A program made the position numbers and the translations under genes. The notes below the pieces were generated by a model. That model was not told where the DNA came from. It did no database searches and saw nothing but the letters and a program-made list of their open reading frames with translations. This document shows, in pieces, positions 25,335 through 37,152 of a stretch of DNA of 64,000 bases. The DNA is from Liolophura sinensis (Eukaryota; Mollusca; Polyplacophora; Chitonida; Chitonidae), in contig NC_088296.1 in assembly GCF_032854445.1 (NCBI RefSeq), positions 6,997,435 through 7,061,434 of the forward strand, in the 5' to 3' direction. How positions within the stretch are numbered: the stretch's first letter is position 1; every line of letters starts with the position of its first letter.

Positions 25335-27750
25335 GACCTTTCTGGAACGAATCCATAAAGTATAAAATCATTATATACCTGATTCTTATAGCATTTAGCA
25401 GACAGGTGTGTAACTGGGCTTCGTATGTAAGTTCTGAAATAAAGTAAAAAAAAAAAGTAACGTTTCGACTTTGTGCACGCATACTAAGACATTTATTCAC
25501 TTGAATTTTAAATGGTATTAGGACTAACATCGAAATGTTACCAGTTTTTAAACACAGGAGTTGATATTCCTAAAAAATACCATTTTTTTCTATAACCACC
25601 CAGCCCCTATAAATGCACCTGGAAGATGTTTTGGACAGACTCTTTGACGGACAATTGTTATATCTTTCTTCATGTTCTTTAAAGTCATCCTCTTTGTTCT
25701 GTAGTACCTTTTCATGTATCCTTTAAATTGTGCAATTTCCTGCGGGAGTCGCCAAACAACTCCCAAGTTTGACAAGAATACCCTTCTGTCGTTCCATAGA
25801 AATTAAACTCATTAACATTTCCGTGATATCTGAATTTGTTTCCTTGGTATGCGATTTTAGGATCACCCCAATCAATTCGTCGCTGAAGTCAAAGGAAGTC
25901 GTTTTATTTAAGGAATCAAATACGCGTTTAGCGTTTACCTGTCACCTATTTTGAGACTGTCGTGACAAAAAGGTGTGATATAAAACAGATTTTTGTGGAA
26001 AGGTAGACTACATGCGTAAACAGGAACAGGTTACCTTTAACTTTGGGCGTACATTTTGTGTGAGTATGGTCCCTATGATAGTTTTAAGTCGAACCCTCGG
26101 GCGGATTTTAGCCTTAAAATAATTACATTCAGCGTTCGGGAATAAAAGACAATATATACCTACATATTTACATTATTTAATTTTGAAGAGTACATACTTG
26201 CAGAATGTAGGTACATATAGCGGTCGCCATCTTTTGGATCACGTAAAGAAGGACCCATTCAACCGACTGACCTCTAAAAGGAATTTGACCTTATAAGTTG
26301 CACTCAATGACCTCATGATGCTCACCTGTTCAAGTTTGAATTTTAATGAGACTGATTTTATTTTATTTATTTTATAAGTTTTTATTCCACACAAAATCGC
26401 GTAGAAATCACTTTAGTGAAGAGAGTTAAGGAGAAAATTTAAATTTCAATCCTCTGTTTTGTGTGTGTGTCTTTGTTTATTATATATACATTGACGAGCT
26501 TCCAAGATTTCGCATTTTTTTGTTTTCCTCGCATTGCTCACATTATTTGAAGCTGCTTGCAAGAATTTCCACTGTAAACAACCCTGTGTTTGGATCTATG
26601 TCTCAATCGAAGATAATTTATAGCTATATGTACGTAATGCTGACCAAAATACATGTTGACTGGAAAGTTTGCATTTTCCGCGAAAAGCTTTACCTTGGCA
26701 CTCGCATTCTGAGAAATGCACTCCAAACTGCGACCAAAGATCCATACCCCAAGGATGATGTGTTAACATGGCCTTCCCTGGTCAAAGATTACAATGTGGC
26801 TTGGGGGGGGGAGGGGGGGTAAAATTACATAACTGTATTTAATACACAAATTAAGTAATGAGGAAATTAGCTGTTTGCATTTCTCCAGCGTTTCTGTAAA
26901 TATTTGTATATATTACGTTTTTTTATTACACACAAATATTCTTTTCATTTATTATACAAACTAATATTTTTTGTTTCAAATTATTTCAAAGTTTCTTACT
27001 CTGCATTTCTCTGCATTTTATATTTAAAATGAAATGCGTCATGTTTTATGGATAAACAAAATTCTTTCCGTTGTCAAAATCATGATTGTGTGACGACAGA
27101 ACCATTGCTAAGACAACATATATATCATACATTACATTACAATACATTTTATTACATCTAGACAATATGCAAATACGCTATCTTCACTTTTCTGCAAGCT
27201 TTACTCAAGCTGAATGCCCTCGCTGGTCAAATAGATCTCGCTGACCGCGAGAATTAAGACGAGATCATCCTTTTGATTGAAGACAAAGAATGCTAGAATC
27301 CGTTCTGACGAGTTCTTTAGAATTTGGCGATTTTTCAACCTAGGGAATATCCCTAGGCTGGGCCTCCAATCCTAAAAGAGAAGAAAAAAATGCCCTTGCC
27401 TTCAGGGCAGCCTTGTTTGTCCAAGAGTTACTCTAGACGGCTATGTTTAAGACACGGAATTGTTTGCAAATTTTAAACAAATAAACCGTGTCTGGTCTGC
27501 CGCCCAAGAACCTCTGGCCTGTACTCTAGTGTCCAGCTCGTTTTCTGATGTCCATTCTCACGGAATGCTAACTACACTGCAAAAACTAATCTGCAAAACA
27601 GTTAAACTGACAAATTTTATCTTTTTTTGTTTCAATTACTCCATACTAAGCAATAGTTCATTTATACGACAGCAGCCAGCATTGTGGTGGGACAGAATAA
27701 AATGTTTTTGAACAATGGCAAAATAGATTGTAACTGTTACAAATTATTAT
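25335..27750. other. No gene recognised
   Basis: AT-rich. Two short homopurine or homopyrimidine runs (about 25445, 26805) and no supported gene. Confidence 0.4.
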
Positions 27751-27756
27751 GTTATA

Positions 27757-28016
27757 CAGAGTGTCCCAGAAGTCTCGCACCATCCAGGTTGAGGTTGAAT
27801 GCTTGAGCTACAGAGTGGTGTGTTGCCCCATCTCTTCCAAACATAAAAATCAATTCATCTCTTTCAAACATAAAAATCAATTCATCTCTTTCTTGTACTG
27901 TTAATTTATTAGCCATAATTAACTCTGAAAGAGAGAAAAAAAATTAAAATCAGTATTAAATCTGAAACACAGAAAAAATGAAAATCAGGATGGTGCACAA
28001 CTTCTGAGAAACCCTG
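27757..28016 (-). mobile_element. Deletion-derivative mariner-like element (MITE) keeping a transposase N-terminus
   Basis: A 260-bp element with inverted ends of about 29 bp (left CAGAGTGTCCCAGAAGTCTC; right, reversed, CAGGGTTTCTCAGAAGTTGT), both followed by CACCATCC. TA dinucleotides lie at 27755-27756 and 28019-28020. Reading the minus strand from an ATG near 27916 gives KLTVQERDELIFMF and FGRDGATHHSVAQAFN. This looks like the N-terminal helix-turn-helix of mariner-type transposases (DUF4817-like). A 27-bp piece of that frame (DELIFMFER) is duplicated in tandem. The rest of the transposase is gone. Confidence 0.7.
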
Positions 28017-28019
28017 TTT

Positions 28020-30390
28020 ATCAGTCTTGTTCTGTTATTCCAACAGAATATTTTGTTGGTGTAACTGTGTATGGTGCGGCAATAACATAAAGTATCCTGG
28101 TATCACTCAGACAACAGAATATTGTGTTAATTGTAACAGATTAGTTTTTAGAGTGTAGACATCTGAGTAAACCTGAGTGATGGACTGTTGGACGCAACTT
28201 ATTCATCAATGTCTGACACTATGCACAAAGCCGGTTATGACTAGAGAAGGTTAGAGATACTTACATTTATACATCAACTAAAATTTTGACAACCTCATTG
28301 ATGCTTAGTAAGAAATGTTTGTCAAAATTTCAACTTGCCATTTTCAAAAATAAGCGTTGTGATGAATTTTTAAATTTCGACGTAAGACAGAAATGGCTTT
28401 GTGGAATCTGTGTCTAGAACGTAAAATTAGTTGACGATTTTACGCCAAATCTCTATACTGGCAACAGTGGCGGTCCCTTATTTGTAGCCTTTCGTTCCCA
28501 TTTCGGAAGCAACTTGCCCCTATCGTGAATGTGTATTAATTCTACAAGTGGTAAGCTTGCTAGCCCCGCCCGTACCTCATTGACCCTGTGATCCTAAAGC
28601 CAAAGGTAAACACATTAACGAGATACTCACTCCCTCGGACCTTGGAGGCCATCAAGGTATTGTCCGGAACGACGCCACGCCGGTCAACTGGTCAAGCACT
28701 CTAGCCCGACAGGACATGGTCGCAATGAGAACGAACTCTGGTGACAATGACGGTCATTTGACTGGCATTTTGGGTGGTTTGGAGATAAACGTTTCGTCCA
28801 AAATGACTTACAATTGTGGCAGAGATGCCGCTGGTAACTCGCTTAGCCCAGATGGGTCCTGAACCTGATACAGGCTTAGTTTGTTGCTGCTTCTATCTGA
28901 AATACGAGACCCAGGAATTTATGTTTCCCACGCTTTATACTTCTCACCCACAGGGCGATCGAGGACGATTGAAGTCACGAGTGATGTATGCTAATTTTCC
29001 TGACTGAGGATAAAATATGGCCGCCTTTGCGTGCTGGATCTGTGTGCTCGGGAGCGCATGCTCAGACATTAGAAATGTGATGCGCACATTTTGTTGAAAG
29101 TTGGCATGCTTTTGGACAAGAGTCCATTTACCCATATCATCTGTCACTAAAAGAACAGGTGGAAAGGCCAGATAGAAAAGCAAAACACAGATGACAAAAG
29201 AATATGTCAAATGACTGATTACATTTTCAAATGAACAATTCCATAAACGTGGAATGACATAAATGTACGTGAAGCAGGAAATATGCTGCCAAGTGCACCA
29301 AGCTGTCTTGCCTCCAAATTCGAGTATATCTTGGGATGCTTGCTTGCCTATTTCTTTATGCAAAGCTTGTTTTTTTTGTTCACACTGATTTGAGAGTTCG
29401 AAGTTCGAAATTGCTGAGAATTTCGGCATTCCAAACAATGCTAATCCGTTTCTTACTATATAGTGTAGCGCTCGTGGATGTTTTCAATTCCCACTGCAAC
29501 AGCTTGTTCTTATTATTCTCTCTTCCTCAGCCATTTTATATGAGAACACATCTGTCGATCATTTTTGTTTTCAAATGCCAAGTACGAGTCAAGATAACAG
29601 TTTAAGGAAACCCTGAGAAGTCTAACTTTTTCAATAAGCACATCTTTGTTCAAAAATCTTCTCACTAGGTGTCCTTTTTTTCAACATCGCATCAGAAATT
29701 ACATTAACAGACAATACCGGAATTTCGAACATTTTGTTCAACCCTGCTTCTCCACAGATGGCATTCTGCACCATGTTAGCCACAGTTTCGTATTTTTGTT
29801 GCAAAATAACGTGCAAATGTTATGACTTCCGGTGAAAATATTGCGACACTCTGCCAAAAACAAGTCAACCTGTTGCTCCTTTCTCACTACGCCGAATCAA
29901 ACAGCCTAGGCCAATCAATGTAAATGTTGCACATAAACTTTGTTAAGCGAGTTTACTGTTCCCAAGATTAAAAGACCATTGACACACAAACAGATATGAT
30001 TCATCCTTGAACAACGTTAGGTCTCAAACCTAAATTAATATACGTATAACTGTCTCTGCATATAACGCCAAAAATGAATGGATTTTTTTCTTGACATTTT
30101 TTTAATTATGAAGCGTCGTGTATTTTTTTCTTTGTTTCTTTTTTTCTTTGCTGCTTAGCCCTTTGGCTTGGGGCTTGTTTTCATGTCGTGTGAAACTTTA
30201 TGATATATCCCACATGGTATTTCCGTGTTCAACAAAGCAGATTTGGTACGATCACTGAGATCGTCTTCACTACAAGTCTGTCACAACAAACAGTGTTTGT
30301 TTTTTGTTTTCCTCCGTTATACATGCTGTGCATGTTATGTGCATGGCATTTTATGTACATGAGCAGTTCTCTTTACGCTGTAAATTTGCA
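28020..30390. other. No gene recognised; one coding-like stretch
   Basis: About 28584-28860 (+) stays open for about 90 codons without an early ATG (GILGGLEINVSSKMTYNCG near its end). I cannot identify it and saw no convincing splice acceptor. The rest is AT-rich. Confidence 0.35.
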
Positions 30391-30401
30391 GTAGGGTAGG
30401 G

Positions 30402-30839
30402 CGGGGCAAGAAGCCCAGGCGAGGCAAAAAGCCCACCCCACATTTGGAAGTAATGACGTCATCCTCCAGCCCGCGAACTGCTCAGGTCAAGTGAGGTCGT
30501 CAAGGCTGAAAGTCTCATGGAGCGGCAGGTTTGAAGGCGGCGTAGTTTTCCTTCGTCACGGTGAGTGTGAAAATTGACACATTTTTTGTAAAAACATAGC
30601 ATGATATATTACGAGATACAGACTGAAGGAAAAGTCCAATTAACAAGACACTTGGTGTGCAATAAACCCTTGTAATTATGCTTCGCACGCAGCTGCTCCA
30701 CAGCAAGAAATATCTGACTGGCCTTGCGCAAATTGAAAAAAATGTTGAACCACGTGGCTGGGGCAAAACGCCCATGCGTGTCTGGGGCTAAAACGCCCAC
30801 TGTGTGCGTTTTACCCCAGTGCATGTGCGTTTTGCCCCA
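30402..30839. repeat. Left subterminal motif cluster of the pogo-like element
   Basis: Copies of a motif near GGGGCAAAACGCCCA occur at 30402-30416, 30421-30435, 30760-30774 and 30784-30799 in forward orientation, and at about 30803-30818 and 30826-30839 in reverse. The same motif is clustered near the right end, so it is a candidate transposase-binding site. Confidence 0.75.
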
Positions 30840-31187
30840 TCAACAGTATTCCCAGTTTAATAAGTTTTTAACGTTAGCGCAAATAATATGTGTAGTAAAT
30901 ACCAGTAGTTTGTAATGTATAACCACTACCTAGGGATATACATCTATGTACATATTTACAAATTTCTACGGTTGGATGACATTTGTGATAAAACGGGGCA
31001 GCTAGTTTGCGAGGATTGGTAAAAAAGCCTAAACTGTTTTGAATTTGATGAAATGGTATCAAAGGCATCTTTTCCGTCTAATAAAATCTATCTATGGTAT
31101 ACGTGTATATATATAACATGTATTTTGGGATGTGTGATACGGCTTATAATGGGAAAATATTTTCTCACGCTTGTTTCAGATTTCACT

Positions 31188-32592
31188 ATGGTGAGGAAAT
31201 ACAAACGTAAATCCACTAGGGGACAATACGGGAACCAACAACTTACTTTGGCTTTGGAAGCAGTGAAAGGGGGTATGCCACTCCTGCGAGCGTCGAAGGA
31301 ATTTGATATTCCCCGTAGGACCATAAGACGCCACAGGGATCGACTGGTGGCCAATCCGGGTGTTTCACGTCTTGGTAGACATCGTGTTATCCTCACAGAA
31401 AATCTCGAGAAAGAACTAAATGACCACATTCAGTATATGGAAAAGTCTCTCTACGGACTGACCACACAAGACGTTAGAAGACTCGCCTACGAGCTGGCTG
31501 AGGCAGTTGGATTGCAACACCCATTCAGTCATGATCGCAAAATGGCTGGGAAGGACTGGCTTTCAGGATTTCTCACTCGCCATCAAAATTTGAGCATTAG
31601 AGAACCTCAAGGAACTAATCTCTCCAGGGCGGTTGGGTTCAACAAACCTAAAGTTCAACAGTTTTTCGGTGTGTACAAGGAGTTGCTTCAATCTGAGGAA
31701 TTTACAACTGCCCGTGTTTGGAATATGGATGAGACTGGGATAACAAGCGTACATAAGCCAGGGAAAATTCTTGCCACCAAGGGCGTGAAACAGGTGAGCC
31801 GGATGACAAGTGGAGAGCGTGGCAAGACGGTGACTGTGATTTGTGGAATGAATGCTGCAGGCATGTATGTACCCCCTATGCTTATTTTCCCCCGAAAGAG
31901 GATGGTCGATGCGTTGATGGCCGGCGCACCTCCGCAAGCAGTCGGTTATGCAAGCCCAAATGGGTGGACTGACGCAGAACTTTTTCTCAGGTGGTTGGAG
32001 CATTTTGTGAACTTTACAAATGCTTCAAAAGATGTTAAGCAAATAATTATTCTTGATGGTCACCACAGTCACAAAACACTGGCGGCAGTTACCTACGCAC
32101 GGGAGCATGGCTTGCATCTTCTAACTCTGCCACCCCACAGTACACACAAGATGCAGCCGTTAGACAGGACGTACTTCAAATCCCTCAAGAGTGGGTGTAA
32201 TGCAGCATGTGACTCGTGGATGGTTGCCAACCCTGGGAAGCGAATTTCATTCTTCGAAATGGCTGCTATATTTGGCAAGGCTTACCTGAAGTCGGCAACA
32301 CCTGAAAAGGCTGTTGGGGGGTTCGCATGTTGCGGAATATGGCCTTTTGATGAGAACATATTTCCAGATAGTGAGTTCGCCGCAGCTGCAGTGACAGATG
32401 AACCTGAACCCCAGAGAGAGACAGCTAATGGACAGGATACACCCATTACAGAATTGACAGGGACTGTCCGTTCTACCGAAAAACAGCCGAGCGCGGCCAT
32501 CGGCGAGGAAGAAACTTCTGGTTCTTCGAGTGAAGAAGCTACACAGTTACCACCACCATCTGTACCAGGCCCCAGCACTCAAGATGTACCTG
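31188..32592 (+). CDS. Pogo-like transposase, exon 1 (HTH and DDE domains)
   Basis: I start at the ATG at 31188 (MVRKYKRKSTRGQYG), which directly follows a likely splice acceptor (TTGTTTCAG, 31171-31179); an upstream in-frame ATG at 31053 would add 45 unlikely residues. Residues about 12-50 are a Psq/CENP-B type helix-turn-helix (LEAVKGGMPLLRASKEF, then IPRRTIRRH). Residues about 65-165 are a CENP-B-like second DNA-binding region. The catalytic core has NMDETG (Asp181), ILDGHHSH (Asp290) and MQPLD (Asp326), with 35 residues between the last two, a DD35D arrangement. The tail is acidic and Ser/Thr-rich. The exon ends CCTG|GTAATT in phase 1. Reading through instead of splicing gives a stop at 32598-32600 after two more codons. 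Confidence 0.88.
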
Positions 32593-32769
32593 GTAATTAA
32601 CCTCTATGACAGTGTATTTTGTACTAAGTGTGTAGGCCTGCTAAATGACTGTGTTTTGCAACATACAGGGAGTCTTCTATTCTAAACTATACTTAATTTG
32701 TCTGGTTCATATATTGTTGAAAGTTATATTGTTGTCTTGAGAGTGAATGGGCGCCTTTGTTTATTTCAG

Positions 32770-33227
32770 GCTCAACAGCACTGCAGAACTTAATTCGAAG
32801 CTTGTCACCGACTCCAAAGCTAGCAACCTCGCGAGCAAGGAAGAGGAAAGCTGAAGGTGCGGCACTGTTAACCTCATCTCCGTACAAGGCAATGCTGGAA
32901 GAGAAACCATCTTCAAAAGATGGCAAGGGTAAGAGGGGTAGGAGAGCTGCCGTCAATAGCTCAGGAAAGAAGAATGGCAAGGGAAATGTGAAGGGAAAAG
33001 GGACTGTGGAAAAGACAAAGGACGCCTGTGAAGACAGCAGCAACGAAGACGAAGTATGGCCTTGTTTGATTTGTGGGGAGCCTTTCTCCAATTCCAAATC
33101 AAGGGAAATTTGGGTGAGGTGTGTAACATGTCTGCAATGGGCACATGAAGAATGTACAAACGGGGAAAAGGTGTTTTTATGTCCGAACTGTGAATCTGAC
33201 CAGGATTCAGAAGATTCAAGTGATTAA
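32770..33227 (+). CDS. Pogo-like transposase, exon 2 (C-terminal PHD-like zinc finger)
   Basis: Starts after TTTATTTCAG in the phase left by exon 1 (G|GC gives Gly) and ends at a TAA at 33225-33227. The joined protein is about 620 residues. The exon encodes a Lys-rich linker (KRKAEG, KGKRGRRAAV) that may act in nuclear entry, then at about residues 567-612 a Cys4-His-Cys3 pattern: CLIC, RCVTC, WAHEEC, LCPNC. This fits a PHD or related treble-clef finger. It ends in acidic/Ser residues (SDQDSEDSSD). A PHD-like tail on a transposase could steer it to histone marks, which is inference. Confidence 0.8.
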
Positions 33228-33373
33228 ACGAGATTCAGCCAATTTAACCAGAATGTTTTCAGTCGATTCAACAAGTTTTTGGGGGTTTTTTTGGATGAAC
33301 TGAATGTACTTTTTGTTTTGTCATTACAAGACCGCCATTAGATACAATTTCCTGTAATGCCTGAGGATTTCTG

Positions 33374-33379
33374 AATAAA
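33374..33379 (+). terminator. Poly(A) signal of the transposase gene
   Basis: AATAAA lies about 150 bp after the transposase stop and still inside the transposon. It is the only canonical hexamer noted between the stop and the right end. Confidence 0.55.
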
Positions 33380-33454
33380 GCAAAAATACTGGTATTGTAT
33401 CCGACAAGAGTGGTATGCTTATGATGAATGATTATTCCAGTCTGGGGTGTTGAA

Positions 33455-33529
33455 GGGTAAAACGCCCACCGTGGGCATTTTGCCCCAGCTTGCGGGCGTT
33501 TTGCCTCAACACCTGAGGCAAAACGCCCA
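33455..33529. repeat. Right subterminal motif cluster of the pogo-like element
   Basis: Four copies of the GGGCAAAACGCCCA-type motif at 33455-33468 (+), 33472-33487 (-), 33494-33508 (-) and 33514-33529 (+). Neighbouring copies are inverted, so this stretch can also fold into hairpins. Confidence 0.75.
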
Positions 33530-33870
33530 CTTTGTGTTGATAATGTTCAGGTCTCTATACCGCCTAAAGAAAGGCTATTACCTATATGCCATTGGGCACG
33601 TACAGGATACGCTATAGGCTATCTCTGTGTGGAATGGTTTTTCATTTAGCAGAGATGTTGTGGATACAGAGCCATTTGCGCTTAGGGTGTGCGTCTTGCC
33701 CCACCCTACCCTACGTTGAGCAGTTCACAAACGCAATTTGTTTAGTGCAGTTAACGGTACTGCACTCTTGTGCCTTACTCTACTTAAGTCATGGTGCTAG
33801 GGGCGTGTGATTTGCTACTGTTCAGCATTTACATCAGCAGTTAAGACAAAACTCTAACTGAGGTAGACAA

Positions 33871-33965
33871 GCGGCGGCATTTCACCGGTTACGTGTGACA
33901 ATACACCAGTTATCAGTGTCGTCGCTGCTCTAGTTTTGCTCTCTGTACTGCACGTCTTTTACTAT
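33871..33965 (+). repeat. Dispersed repeat D, copy 3
   Basis: TTTCACCGGTTACGTGTGAC, AGTGTCGTCGCTGCTCTAGT and CTCTGTACTGCACGTC. Same order of words as 3081-3150, with a short insertion. Confidence 0.55.
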
Positions 33966-34226
33966 ATTCTAAATGTTCCATGCACTTCACCTGGTGCTTT
34001 TTCGCAGCCAAAGTTCTGTGAATGTATAAACACTAATCCAGAATGCACCCAGCTTGATGTAAAGTTACAGGTAGAATGAATGTACATGGAATTAGAGGGT
34101 AAGTCAATCTTGTAAACATATATCAGGTAGTTGGAATGTACATCACTTTTTGTAGAGGTTCTCTGTATTTTGACAAATTTACTATTCTCTGTTATCCCTT
34201 TAAGGGATTAGTAAGTTTCTGATTAG

Positions 34227-34302
34227 GAATTAATCCGTTAGTGATTACGACCTAATCTGTTTCTGATAACGATCTAACCCGTAATCAGGAACGGATTAAT
34301 TC
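34227..34302. repeat. Hairpin-forming inverted repeat
   Basis: 34227-34249 (GAATTAATCCGTTAGTGATT then ACG) and 34280-34302 are inverted with two or three mismatches, around a 30-base loop. Confidence 0.65.
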
Positions 34303-34971
34303 GTTATTGGGCGACGAAAATGTAATCCGTCATCATGAACGTATACCGAAGTTTCCTCGTTTTTGTCTGTGTACGGAGAGAATGCAGCATTTCGGCTGTT
34401 CTATGCAGAGCCTTTAGTATTGAACGAACAAACACGGTGGGCAGGCATCTATCTTAATATAAATACAACTGGCGATTTTTTGGCGAGCTCTTCCCAGATG
34501 ACCGCTAAAGATATTGAATTAAATTGAAGACGCTCTGCTTTTTTAGGGATTTAAAAGCTTCAACAATATAAAACTGAGGCGCATTCCCCCCCCCCCCCCC
34601 CCACAAACCCACGCCAACACGCATGCATATATAACAACGGAAACCTTTTCAGAGTCAAGGTTCTATTTGCTTCGACTTTGCTGGCTTTTACTGGCTTGCC
34701 GTTGAGTACATTGGTCCACAAACACTTCGGTTTGACACGTCAAACATTTGTCTGTACTAGTTCAACGACAAACACAGGCATAAAGCCACAAGCGCCTGAA
34801 TCATGTAACATTGCACTAAGGCCTTAGGGAAAAAATACCTCTTCGCAAGCTTTGATACCGTTACTTTCAACCAACTATAAGATCACTTTTAAAGTCATTT
34901 CATGAAGGTAGAATATTGTACTCCTCCATGGTATTTGTATCTTTAGAACATATCCCCACGATGAATTCCAG

Positions 34972-35066
34972 CAACCTGCGGACGGTCGTGGGTTTTCCTA
35001 TGTCTCTGTCCGATTTCCTTCTTCTACAATGCTGGCTGCTGTCGTATAAATGAAATATTTTCGTTA
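34972..35066 (+). repeat. SINE-A fragment
   Basis: GCAACCTGCGGACGGTCGTG through CTGTCGTATAAATGAAATAT. Both ends are truncated. Confidence 0.7.
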
Positions 35067-35123
35067 TAGAGCTTTTATTTATAGAAGTTGAGCAGACTAT
35101 ATACCACTCTTAATTACTGTTTG

Positions 35124-35262
35124 TTTATATATTTATTTGATTGGTGTTTACGCATTGCTCAAGAATATTTTACTTAGACGACGGCGGTCAGCATTATGGT
35201 GGGTGGAATTAAACCGGGGACAGTCCTGGGGAAACCCACGATCACCCGTAAGTTGCTGGAAG
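35124..35262 (-). repeat. SINE-A, 3' part
   Basis: TATTTATTTGATTGGTGTTT through GTCAGCATTATGGTGGGTGG to GTAAGTTGCTGGAAGACC. Confidence 0.8.
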
Positions 35263-35269
35263 ACCTGGT

Positions 35270-37152
35270 GACGATAAACTGTCGACGACGCGGGTACGTG
35301 TGACCCTTTGCGTTATCTTTCCTTGCGTCACACGTGGAAAAGTTTGTCAGTAATTCGTCACAGGACGATGGTTTTAATTAGCTATTTTTAACCCATTCTT
35401 GCATAAAACTAACTCCCATCGTCTTTATAGGCCTAAATGGAAAAAAAGTGAGTATGTGGCGTTAAAAACAGTAAAATCAAATAAAACAGTTTCAAAGAAC
35501 GTTTTACGAGAAATAACGTCAGTAATTCGAGGAAACAATGATTTTAGAGCCTAAAAGGTTTTCTCTCTGTAGCTCGGCTGCATACAAAACTCTTGGAAAA
35601 GTGGAGGGCAGTTTTATGTTGAACGATATACAGACTGTCCCAAACAAGAGACACAAGGGGCAAATTTACTGAGTTGACGCCACCAGAAATTCAAAGTGTG
35701 GATAAACAACAAAAATAAACACATGGTGTTGAAAGAAACGCGAAACGCACACATGGCATGACCTGCCGACTATGCAGTGTTAAACCGGCATGTTCGGCGT
35801 TAGAGATCAAGCGCCATATAAAGGGGACCGTTTCAGAATTACTGAAATTGTGATGGCGAGAAAAAATAGAGTTGAGGACTAAAAAGATATTTAATTCACA
35901 TGTATTTGCTAGCATGTAGTATAGATAGGGGTGCTGTGTTGGCCTGTTTCTTAATGTAAATCTTTATCTGAAAATTAAAATGGTAATTTTCTGTTAAGTA
36001 CTTGAGTGGCCTTTCGAAGGAAAGTTCTGGACAGATCAGGTCGATGCAGGTTTAATAACTTGCTCTAAAACACCTTGAATTTTTCCTTCATGATGAAAAT
36101 TGCACAACAGCAATCCCCATTATGGAGATCAAATATTTATACTCTCGGCATTTCATTGAATTGTGGTAGAATTCGATCGGTGCATTATCAGCATGTCAAT
36201 GAATTATTGTAGAATTAGATGTGAAGTAGTCCAGGTTATCACCGCTCTTCTGTTTTTGAAGGCGAGAAACAGTATTACAAAGTTTCACTTTGATTGATGG
36301 GCAGACCTTGAAGGCTTATAGCGGAAGGAATAGGTGTTTGCTTTTGGTTTAGTATCGTTTCTTTTCAGTATTTGTGGCAGCAAGTAACAAACGAAAGCAC
36401 AAGAAAATAGTTATCGTAAAATAACTGATTTTTTCTTTGGATTTCAGTTTGCCTTTGTTCAGTTAAATGAAACGTTGAGGTTGATTTTCAACAATTTCTG
36501 ATATTTACCTGCAATGTCAGAAAATAGAGACCTTTAGTAAGAAGTTACAAGTTCAACATATAACTTGTAATTTCAAACTAGAATAGGTTAACTAATTGCA
36601 GTTTGAAGTTACAAGTTAGAAGTTACAACTTGTAACTTCTAACTGAATATCTCTATTGTTGCAAATAACCCTCAGTGTTTGCCCTTGTTTAGGGCTACTC
36701 TATTTCACCCACAAAAATGGAGTTTTAAGTCGTTTTTAAGGATTCGCTGTTTCGAACACCCGGGTTCCTCGCAAGGACCAGGTGGTGATAAAGTGAAGCT
36801 AATTTGGCGAAATTTTTTGTTGATTCGATCGTAATCTTTAAAGTACTATACGACACTGAAACTATCATAGCTAAAAGCCATATACACTCTGATTACGTTT
36901 CCAGAAAGAAATTTCTTACCTGAAAGCTATGTTTTTCATGTTTTATGCTAATTTCTTCAATGCCTACCTGACCTGAGCTAGATTCACTTTGTTTTCACCG
37001 TTAGTACTCTAGTCACGTGACCTAAGAACATACTGATGTTAGGCTCAGAGCAGTTATGACAGTAACATCACTGCAAAGCTGTGAATTATAAAACAGTGAT
37101 AGGATATGCGCCCTCATTGACTATATTCTCTCTCTTTCTTTTGTCTTTTCAG
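35270..37152. other. No exon recognised upstream of the mucin gene
   Basis: Contains an old SINE-like relic (about 35332-35480) and a 29-bp near-palindrome at 36615-36643 (GTTAGAAGTTACAACTTGTA then ACTTCTAAC). I searched here for a signal-peptide exon of the SEA gene and found none I would defend. Confidence 0.4.

Larger units (their letters stand above)
30394..33711 (+). mobile_element. Complete pogo/Tigger-like DNA transposon with TA target duplication
   Basis: The left end reads GGGTAGGGCGGGGCAAGA. The right end, reverse-complemented, reads GGGTAGGGTGGGGCAAGA. They form terminal inverted repeats of about 23 bp with few mismatches. A TA dinucleotide flanks each end (30392-30393 and 33712-33713), the target duplication expected of the Tc1/mariner/pogo group. 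Inside lie a two-exon transposase, a poly(A) signal and arrays of a short motif near both ends. The element looks whole and its coding frame is unbroken, so insertion may be recent or the element still able to move; this is inference. Confidence 0.88.

Noticed and set aside
28584-28860. Open stretch of about 90 codons with protein-like composition
   Set aside because: No ATG near its start, no clear acceptor and no family recognised. Random stretches of this length are expected in 64 kb.
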